Origin: Medicago truncatula
Lineage: Eukaryota > Streptophyta > Magnoliopsida > Fabales > Fabaceae
NCBI RefSeq assembly: GCF_003473485.1
Contig: NC_053044.1
Location: forward strand, 5,592,501-5,656,500
Direction of reading: 5' to 3'
Length of the DNA stretch: 64,000 nt
The notes beneath the pieces were generated by a model. It saw only the letters and a list, made by a program, of their open reading frames with translations. It searched no databases and was not told the DNA's origin. This document shows, piece after piece, positions 56,301 through 64,000 of this stretch (its first letter is position 1; each line of letters opens with the position of its first letter). Made by a program: the position numbers and the translations under genes.

Positions 56301-59300
56301 TTCTCAGGCTTTTCATCTCTTTGAAGGCTTTGTCACTCAACTTCTCTACTTCTCCTTGTGGTAAGTTGTCCAATATCATGACTTCGGTTTTATCATTTCC
56401 CTTTCCAAACAAAATATGTTAACTAGAATAGAACAGTTCTATCAAGTTTTTTACAGAAAAGAGAAATATATGTGCATAAAAATCAAAGAGCATCATTGCT
56501 TCTTACGAAATATTTATACAAGAAATAGAAGAATGCATGAAAATGGGATATTTGACAAATCAAATAATGGCTAATCAAACATAGGAAAGTGAGTGATTAT
56601 AGAAAAAGGGCACTTGTATTTGTATATGCTAATATAAAAAATGTTGTCAGCAAAAAACAAATGGTAATGAAACGTAAAATAAAGGCTTGTTTCACATATC
56701 TTCATTTAAAAACTAGAAAGTAAATAAAGCCATAAAATTAGTTCTTACCGCATTTTCGTCTAAAACTTGAAGAACATCCTCCGGTAACCATAACCTACTT
56801 CGTTTGCAAGGATTCATGGGTGATTCTTGGTGTACTATATTCATAGCCATGCCTATTATATGATCATGCACCAACAACCTTCCACTGGGAGTGATTGATA
56901 TGAGGGACCTGTCCTTAAGTCTGTCAAAACCATATTTGGTATAGAAACCACAAGCAGATAGTATTTCCTTGACATATGAAAATGTCTCTCTATTGAAGAA
57001 ACACGCGATGTCAATGAAAATTCTCTTCTCACATTCATTCAAGCTATTATAACTCACTTCAAATATACTCTGAGTTCCTTCATTGCGGACTTTTTCATAC
57101 CTGTCCAATGAAATCTCCCATTCATCTGTTGATTTTTCAAATAAATCAGAAGCTATAACCTTTAAAACCAACGGAAGGCCACGGGCGTAGCTGATTGCCC
57201 GATCCCAGACTCCTTCAGGATTAGGTATTTTTGATGCAACGGCACTTAAAAAGTGAAGAGCTTCATGATAATCAAATATAGGTACATCATATATATTTCC
57301 AACACCATGAGCTGCTAGAATATCTTTATGCCTAGTAGTTATGATAATCCTACTTCCGCAACCAAACCAACTTGGTGCTCCTGCTAAATTCTTCAATTGA
57401 TCCAACTTGTCAACATCATCAAGTATCAAAAGAATCCTTTTACTTTGCAACTTTCTGATTAGGATTGAAATTCCATCAATCTCATTACGCAGATTGATAT
57501 TCTCGCCAACCATATCAGAAAGAATTACCTGTTGTAGATATGCCAATCCATATTTGGTTGAATATTCTCTTACATTACACAGAAAGCATAAACCTTCAAA
57601 TTGTTGGCCAATGGAATCATACACAGCTCTTGCCAACGTAGTTTTGCCTATTCCAGCAACCCCACATATTCCTATCATAACGACATTGGGATCAGACATT
57701 TGCATACGATATAGTATTTTAGATACACGTGGCTCAAGTCCAACTGCATAATCCTCAACATGTGAAAGGTTGGGTACTGATGTGCTGCACACCGTGTCAC
57801 CGATCCTTTTGATAAATTCATACTCATATTCATATCTGTCAAAGTACAAAATGTTACGAATACTCAGACTAAACTCTACAAGGCTAACTTGTTATAATTA
57901 ATTGACTTCTAACAGAAAGTGAACTACCAAACTTCTTACAGAAAAATTAACTACCACAACTAACTTTTAAGCTAGAACTACAATATCAAATATTGAAAAA
58001 ACAAAGTTATTATTATTTTCATGTAATGTTTGGAAATTTAGAGCTTTTTTTTTAGCTCATTCTTCACCCTGTCACCTTTCACTTCTGCAACAAGCATCAT
58101 CCTCTACTTGTGCAAAAACTTCAATGGCAAGAACCCAATCATGCCACAGGTACATCCAATGAAAGACTATCTTTGAATCCTGTGCATCTAAAATTAAATA
58201 CCAACTAACTACCATTTTTTACTCAAACTATCAATCAAGCTCCATAAGAATAATTATCTTCTCAAGTAGAAAGAGTCATTGCTGGCATTGCTGCCCACAA
58301 ACATCACAAACTGTTAGTAAATCCTACAATTTCCATCTAAACATCACAAACTGGCATTGCTTCAGCCATTGGGCCTCTGAAGCATGGATGATGCAAGAAG
58401 CCCAATGATAGATACGATAGGCTTTGGTACCACCCCTCACACTTCAGCCATTGGGCCTGAAGCGCGAACGATGCAAGAAGCCCAATGATAGATCTACGAT
58501 TGGCTCTGATCTCTAATACCATGGGGTCAAACTCATCCTTACAAAATTGGCTAATAAGGTGAGGAGTGTTCCTCTTTATAAACTCTTTTCAAAAATCCTA
58601 TCTATCCGATGTGGGACTAAATCTACATAGTGTTGGCTGCTAACATAATCCTCACCTCTGGTTAAGTTAGGAGTCTTAGGACTGAGTTAGGCTCAATCCA
58701 AATTATAATAATAGATACATTCAGAGACTATCACAGTTCAAGGACTAAATTGCTATAAACTCTTTATCTTCACTTTACAAACAACCGTGATTCATTTTAA
58801 CAGTATGGAAACAACCAACGAAGAATTTGAACAAATAAATTTTAAAAATTAAGAAAGAAAAGAGAACATACCCATCTCTAAAATGCCACCCTGCAAGGCT
58901 GGCAGTTTCATGTAAAGCTAACCTCCAACTTTGCACTTCCTCCTTCATTTTCTCCTCATACTTAGCCAATTGTTCTCCATAACTTGTCTTCTGATTTCGA
59001 ACCTCCGAAGGATCCACGTTGTAAAACACTGGAAATATCACTAGTTCCTTGGCTTTGAAACATTCAACGATTTTGACAAGTTCTTGAAGACACCATTTTG
59101 AGGATGCATAGGTTTTTGAGAACACAATTATAGCTATTCTAGACTCTTGAATTGCTTTGAAAAGTGTGGGTGAAATTTGTTCTCCTCTCTTAATCTCTTC
59201 ATCATCCATGAAAGTGTTGATTCCTCTTTGGTGTAAAGCATTGTAGAGATGTCCTGTGAAACCATATCGAGTATCTTCTCCTCTAAAACTGAGGAAAACA

Positions 59301-59353
59301 TCATAAGTACACATTTTCTTGGTAGAAGGAAATATCATACGTTGTTGCTCCAT
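53394..59353 (-). CDS. TIR-NB-ARC-LRR disease resistance protein (TNL)
   Basis: An intracellular immune receptor whose TIR domain acts as an NADase upstream of EDS1. Coding exons (minus): 58872-59353 (TIR), 56749-57835 (NB-ARC), 56149-56400, 54293-55099 (LRR), 53394-53948 (C-terminal). All are in phase, giving 1060 residues, with the classical TNL exon layout. TIR: YDVFLSFRGEDTR (17-29) and SSKWCLQEL (84-92), with Glu91 as the expected catalytic residue. NB-ARC: P-loop GVAGIGKTT (219-227), then ILLILDDVD, GSRIIITTR and GLPLVLK. The MHD position reads VHD. About 10 LRRs include LREVPDMS and IEELPFSIGN. The last exon carries the post-LRR C-JID domain (LPGSSIPEWFDHSS). Introns hold a SINE (54030), LTR-like DNA (55295) and a TRIM remnant (58360). 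It looks functional. Confidence 0.93.
54030..54152 (+). repeat. SINE in TNL intron 4
   Basis: Box-A-like GTAGCCCAGTGG, box-B-like GAGTTCGATCC (about 54080) and a nine-A tail at about 54144-54152. It is a different family from the GAGCTTAGCTCAGTTGG copies. No clear target duplication was seen. Confidence 0.6.
55295..55800. repeat. GC-richer LTR-like fragment in TNL intron 3
   Basis: This intron block is clearly less AT-rich than its surroundings and contains ACTTGAGCGTGGGAGCATGT near 55612 followed by CACCACCCCTTTCCGGTGGA, the style of gypsy LTR ends in plants. A partner LTR, primer site or coding domain is absent, so it may be a solo LTR. The class is inferred. Confidence 0.4.
58360..58645 (-). 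mobile_element. TRIM-like remnant in TNL intron 1
   Basis: On the minus strand an LTR-like unit of about 124 bp (58522-58645) begins TGTTAGCAGCCAACA, contains AGTCCCACATCGGATAG and ends CCCCA, directly followed by the primer-site-like TGGTATTAGAGATCAGAGCC at 58521. The short internal part holds two related blocks, each with ATCATTGGGCTTCTTGCATC and CAGG/GAGGCCCAATGGCTGAAG, separated by GTGTGAGGGG. No second LTR is seen. It fits a deleted or rearranged terminal-repeat retrotransposon in miniature. Confidence 0.6.
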
Positions 59354-59834
59354 TTTTCACACTCTTGTCGAACGTTAGAAGTGACAACCTTAAACTTTGC
59401 AAAGAGAGTTTAGTTGATGTTTTAAATTGTATGAGTACAAAGCCATTCATTTTTTAAATACAAAACCATTGAAATTTCGCAGAAGTTTCAAGGAATGAGT
59501 TGTGATTCTTCGATCATAAAAAAGTGCTAAATCTACGTGGATAAATATAAGTGCTAGTAAATATGGTCCTGGCCCTCATTTTTTTGTCTCTCGTGTGGTG
59601 TTTCCATTGAGTTGAATTCGGATTTTGGTTGGATAGGTAACATTCATCCAATCATTTTATGTCATGTCATATTTTTATAATAATTTTTTTAAAATAAATT
59701 TTAATGTTAAATAAACTTTACTTATAGGGGATTCACAATGAATTTTCAAAGTACCTAAGAATTTATAAAGGAATAATAAAAACGAAGGGACACACTTTTT
59801 AATATAGATTTTTTAGTGTACAATTTTTATTAAT

Positions 59835-60111
59835 TACTCCATCCGTCTTTAAATTATACTTGTTTAAGTTTATTAATTACTCACTCCGTCTTTAAATTAT
59901 AGTTGTTTAAGGTTTGTGCACGATTATTAAAAATGATTAATTATGTTGATTTCAGTGATAAAATTAATATCATTTACTAAAATACACTTATTAATTATAA
60001 TTAGTAAAGTAGTTAAGTTTGATGAAATTCAATAAATAAGGGTATAATAATGGAAAAAGGTAATAAATACTGCAATGTTAAGGAGACAATTATTATGAAA
60101 CGAAGGGAGTA
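59835..60111. mobile_element. Stowaway-like MITE with duplicated left end
   Basis: The right end reads ACGAAGGGAGTA, the inverse of CTCCCTTCGT. The left end TACTCACTCCGTCTTTAAAT starts at 59878, and a near-copy TACTCCATCCGTCTTTAAAT starts 43 bp earlier, at 59835. TA flanks fit the Stowaway/Tc1-mariner target. Non-coding. Confidence 0.7.
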
Positions 60112-60193
60112 AAATTTATATGAGTTGCACTTTATTTATATTGGATCCATATAGTTTGACGTGACCCATATGAATTTTAATTAATAGAAGATA

Positions 60194-60323
60194 CTCCCCC
60201 CGGTCCTATTTACAAAAGAAAATTGAGTCAACAAAAAATAATGTATTTGAATTGAATTTTTTAACCAAATACATCAACTTTTGTTGACCCAAATTTTACT
60301 TATAAATAGTATCGGAGGGAGTA
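60194..60323. mobile_element. Stowaway-like MITE, about 130 bp
   Basis: Left CTCCCCCCGGTCCTATTTA and right ATAAATAGTATCGGAGGGAG are inverted repeats, flanked by TA. The interior also pairs (AATTGAGTCAACAAAA with TTTTGTTGACCCAAATTT). Confidence 0.75.
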
Positions 60324-62059
60324 ATATGTTGAAAATATGTCTTAATGACACTTCTCTTTCACCAAAATATATCATTCATGTGGAAAACCATGTGGATGAG
60401 GCGACAATTAGATAAAATTCAACAACGTAGATTTTGGTGTGAAACTAGCAATAAATTTACGAGGGGCTAAACATATAAGAAGGAAAAAAAAAAAAAAAAA
60501 CTTAAAAAAAAAACACAATAATTTTACCTTTTTTTTTTTTTTTGAGAGAACACAATAATTTTACTTGTATAAATGTAAATTATAACCGCACAAAAACGAA
60601 AACAAAAAATGGCAATAACTATATAAAAATGTTGATTTTAACTATGCTTTAAGGAGTCAGATTTATCTATCTATAATTGATAAATTTAAACTAAAACAAC
60701 ACAAAAAAATGACAAATAACCAAGGTCGTCCAAATCAAATTGGAGTCCCTCTTAAAATATTAAAAGTGGCGCCCTGTTTAAAAAACAATTGTTTGAAAAA
60801 GAATTATTTATAACTTATACTAAACATGACTTTTACCTACATGCATATAGACATTTACCTACTGACAATGCATAATTAACAGTAAAATTGTTATCTTTCA
60901 GACTTTTACCTACGATAAATGATATTTAGTGACAGATTTTGTTCGTAGAGAGAAGTTTTATTTATTATTTTTGAAAGTTTGAGAGCACCTTAACTTTGAG
61001 GCCATGTGCAATGAGTCTCTTTACACTTGTATAGGGGGTCGGCCCTGACAATAACTATTAAAAAATGTTGCATTCAACGATGCTTCAAAGAGTCAAATTT
61101 ATCTATAATTGATTTTGTATTAAACATATAAGTAATATCTTCATGAAAACAAACAATTAAGTCATTTGTCAAAAACTCATTGCTAACAAAACTCTCTCTA
61201 TAGTTGTTGAAGAGAATGAAAGTGTCAAAATTAGACAAAATAAATTTATCAATCATATGATAATCTTTGACACTCATGTTTGTGCCACTTTTTAACAAAT
61301 AAGTTTATGACAATTGATATTTGAACTTTTATAAAACAAATACTTTTTGACAAAATAAAACATACATACTTATTAAAAGAAAAGAAAATAAAAAATTGGG
61401 GTAGCCAAAGTCACCCCACGTTGCTTTGGTACTACCATCCCCCATGTATAAACAAAAATCCTGAACTGAAAAGTTGCACGGTCTGATTTTGATACAACGG
61501 CCATTAACATGGTGAATTGTTGTACAAATTAGAGATGTAAACACCACATAACAAGGGCGGTACTCAAATGCAAGTTCATAAGGCATAATAGTGGATAACA
61601 TGGAGATGTTGTGACATGACGCAGTCGGAAGCAAGGATTAGCAAGCGTTAAACCTTGATTGAAAAGAAAAGAGTTTGCAAGCGATAAATTTGTGAAAATA
61701 GATGGAATCCACCAGAAAATTGAGAAAACTCTTGAAAATATTATTGAATGAATTTAAGTTATACTTAGGCTATAGCTATTTAACTTAAATAGGGAAATAA
61801 CAAACCTTTTATAGAAAATAAATGAAACAGAAACATAAATTACTAAAATTTGGCTAAAATAAAAATACTATGCAATTACTAAGGAAACCCTCTTACATCA
61901 AACAAGGTTTTTGCATGTTCCAAAAAATTATTGTAAGAAACAATGCTTAAATACAAATTCCACACGTAATAAAAAGAAATATGTTTTGCAAATGTAATTC
62001 TCACATAAACAAATGTATTGAAATCCAAATCTTGTTACAACAAGGAACCATAATTTGCT

Positions 62060-63255
62060 TCAATTTCTGCCTTGAAGTTTAAGGGTAAATTCCTTCAAGG
62101 ACACAATAACTTTCTTCAATCTATTCTTGATCTCTTCATCAACCAAGTCACCATCATCGTTACATTTATCTGGATGCTTAAATACATCTAGGTAGAACTC
62201 AGGTTTATTGATGAAATGAATATCAAGGAAAACCCCGATTTGGCGGAGATGATGCTGTGCTTTTCCTCCACCAAAGGCTCCTCCAACACTCACAATGGCA
62301 GCAGGCTTTCCAGCCCAAACATTTGGTGGTCTTGATGCCCAATCAATTGCATTCTTTAGCGGGGCTGAAAAAAAAATGCGAGAAAAGAATAAATTAGTAA
62401 AAAGAAGCTTATTGACAAAGGTTATAAAGAAAAAGACAACATGATGTTTACTTACCTGAGACAGAATAATTATACTCAGGAGAAGCAAAGAGAACACTAT
62501 CAGCTTCAAGAATCTTATGACGAAATGCTTCAACTTCAGCAGGAAAAGTTCCTTCTTTCTCAAGATCAGTGTTCAACATTGGCAAGTTTGAAAGATCAAT
62601 GTACTCGATTTGGATACCATCAATAACACTTTTGCTTAGCTCAATAGCTACCCATCAATAGGAAAAAATATATGAAACCATCAAATTTATTATTCAAAGA
62701 CTGAAAATTCAAAGGTTAATTTATCTACTTATGTCAAATCGTCCTGCCACCGTCCGATTTTTTCAACAAGTTCAACGACAGGTTAATTTTGAGTTTAATA
62801 GGCCGACCTGTCAGGTTAATTCCAACTTTTCCATCCTATAATTGCAGGTTTAATAGGCCGGCCCGACCTGCTCGACCTATTTTGCCACCCCTACTTAGTG
62901 TCTCCCCTCCCCCTAAACAATATTCACTCAATCTATTTCTTATTTTAAATTATACTTTTTTTTTTTTTTCAAGTGGCTTAGTGGCTAAAGCTAGCTCACA
63001 CATTTTAAGGAGAAGTGAGTGTCCGGGGTTCGAACCCTTGCTCATGCATGTAATATGCAATATCGCTACCAACTGAGCTAAGCTCACGGGAATTTGATTA
63101 GCCTAGAAGTAGTCATTTAGAAAGAAAAAAAAAAGAGAAGAGGAAGAGAAGAATGTTTGAATAAGAAGTAAATTACCATAACGAATGAGGCCAGTATGAA
63201 AAGAAGCTTTTCGAAGAGAACCAGAGAGAGCAACAATCTTAATCACCCTTGCCAT
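62060..63255 (-). CDS. NQR: NADPH:quinone oxidoreductase (flavodoxin-like, NQR)
   Basis: An FMN-dependent cytosolic enzyme that transfers two electrons from NADPH to quinones, avoiding semiquinone radicals. Coding exons (minus): 63177-63255, 62456-62647, 62060-62364. All are in phase, giving 191 residues, close to the plant family length. The N-terminal loop VALSGSLRKASFHTGL binds the FMN phosphate. The middle segment FASPEYNYSVSAPLKNAIDW is the family signature, and GKPAAIVSVGGAFGGGKAQ lies in the flavodoxin-like core. The ATG is the first in the exon and gives the canonical MARVIKIVALSG. Intron 1 holds a MITE remnant and a SINE. A TATA-like sequence lies 70-90 bp upstream. No defect seen. 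Confidence 0.9.
62729..62892. repeat. MITE-like sequence with GGCCGACCTG words in NQR intron 1
   Basis: Contains GTTTAATAGGCCG twice and ends TTTGCCACCCCTA, with CTGCCACCGTCCG near its left side. These are imperfect inverted and direct repeats typical of hAT-like non-autonomous elements ending in GGGTGGCA. Termini are approximate. Confidence 0.45.
62957..63092 (-). repeat. Full-length tRNA-derived SINE with poly-A tail in NQR intron 1
   Basis: On the minus strand: CCGTGAGCTTAGCTCAGTTGG (box A), AGGGTTCGAACCCC (box B), a body of about 60 bp, then a tail of about 14 A. It is the longest member of the family seen at 30615, 30882 and 43291 and has a typical internal Pol III promoter. No clear target duplication was found. 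Confidence 0.75.
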
Positions 63256-63327
63256 TATTTGTTATCAATATGTTGCAAGTTGTAGATTGTAAATGAATGA
63301 TTTGTTTTGTTATTGAAAAGAATGTGA

Positions 63328-63342
63328 TATATTTATATATAG
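63328..63342 (-). promoter_or_regulatory. TATA-box candidate for NQR
   Basis: On the minus strand this reads TATATATAAATATAT, 73-87 bases before the ATG, a plausible place for a plant core promoter. AT-rich background makes chance occurrence possible. Confidence 0.4.
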
Positions 63343-63711
63343 ATGGTGCTCGTAAATATTATATTACGTAGGGCATAGTAAATGGTAATAACATATATAT
63401 CCTTGTTGTTGCCAGATTCTAAATTCCAAATTGGATTCGTGCTTCAATTTTAAATTACCCGGTTGCAATGGCAAAAGTATAGTGTTATATTTTTTTATAA
63501 AGAAAAGTATGGTGTTATTTGTGTGATACGTAAGTGATGACAACATTAATTTTAAGGAATCCTCTAAAAAACATTAATTTTAAGGAATGAAGACAACACT
63601 AATGGAGGTGAAGAATAAAAATTAATACCGCCATGACCTACTCCAATAATTTGGTTTAGAAAACATAACTTTAGTCAAGGATGATAAATTTTGACTAAGA
63701 TGAATAAGATT

Positions 63712-63874
63712 TACTCCCTCCGTTACTAATTATAAGTATTAATTATAATTAAAATTGATTTTTTAGGTTCATTCAATAATGATGTATGTGATTCATATTA
63801 TGAATTACATACATCATTAATTAATTAAATGAATCTAAAAAATAAAATTTGCTTATAATTAAAAACCGAGAGTA
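63712..63874. mobile_element. Stowaway-like MITE, about 163 bp
   Basis: Left TACTCCCTCCGTTACTAATT..ATAAGTA and right CTTATAATTAAAAACCGAGAGTA form inverted ends. The interior pairs around ATGATGTATGTGATTCATA / TGAATTACATACATCAT. Non-coding; it lies upstream of NQR. Confidence 0.7.
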
Positions 63875-64000
63875 TATTTCAATTGTTTATATAGTAAGAG
63901 TTATACGTAATAATACGATAATAAGGGTTATTTGTGCTATTGGTCTATGTAATAGGGACGAATTTGAGTTTTAGTGGTTAAAAAAAATATTTTTTTAATT

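Larger units (their letters stand above)
59354..62059. other. Intergenic between TNL and quinone reductase genes
   Basis: AT-rich, with two Stowaway-like MITEs listed separately, long A and T runs near 60485-60545, and two similar blocks at about 60600-60700 and 61055-61110 (both ACTATxxAAAAATGTTGxxTT then TGCTTxAA.GAGTCA), suggesting an old duplication. No host gene was recognised. Confidence 0.45.

Overview
The window reads as nuclear DNA from a flowering plant. It is AT-rich, with intron-bearing genes using GT-AG splice sites, plant-type NLR immune-receptor genes, a Ty1-copia element primed by initiator tRNA-Met, tRNA-derived SINEs and Stowaway-like MITEs. The TIR-type NLR excludes a grass. 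The style of the receptors and repeats suggests a legume, most likely Medicago; that is inference from recognition, not a database match.

Layout, left to right. At 1-270 is a broken leucine-rich-repeat fragment. Three single-exon CC-NB-ARC-LRR receptor genes follow at 2721-6164, 15305-18760 and 33384-36836. The gap between the first two holds a Mutator-like non-autonomous element with an internal minisatellite, a large MITE and a frameshifted transposon-related coding fragment. Between the second and third receptors lies a housekeeping gene for Integrator complex subunit 9 (20544-29325). Its fourth coding intron carries a very recent 4.7-kb Ty1-copia insertion in the opposite orientation. Next come a seven-exon WAT1/MtN21-type transporter (39354-44008), an orphan C-terminal exon of a Myb/SANT-like protein (about 46440-46863, plus strand), a ten-exon OSCA/CSC1-type mechanosensitive channel (47486-52504), a five-exon TIR-NB-ARC-LRR receptor (53394-59353), and a three-exon NADPH:quinone oxidoreductase (62060-63255).

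All eight intact host genes are on the minus strand. The exon models were built by hand from splice signals, reading-frame phase and family similarity; each closes into one continuous frame (Integrator 9, 721 residues; WAT1, 388; OSCA, 711; TNL, 1060; quinone reductase, 191). The four NLRs are intracellular immune receptors. The other genes (3' RNA processing, vacuolar or plasma-membrane transport, osmosensing, redox protection) have no visible operational link to them; the neighbourhood is ordinary plant linkage plus tandem NLR duplication.

The most notable structures are in the repeats and in small gene changes: an in-frame 96-bp tandem duplication in the last exon of Integrator 9, degenerate nucleotide-binding motifs in the middle CC-NLR, a four-LTR tandem array of a miniature retrotransposon in a WAT1 intron, and SINEs with perfect 14-15 bp target-site duplications. 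I saw no CRISPR array, rRNA, genuine tRNA gene or clearly novel multi-gene system.
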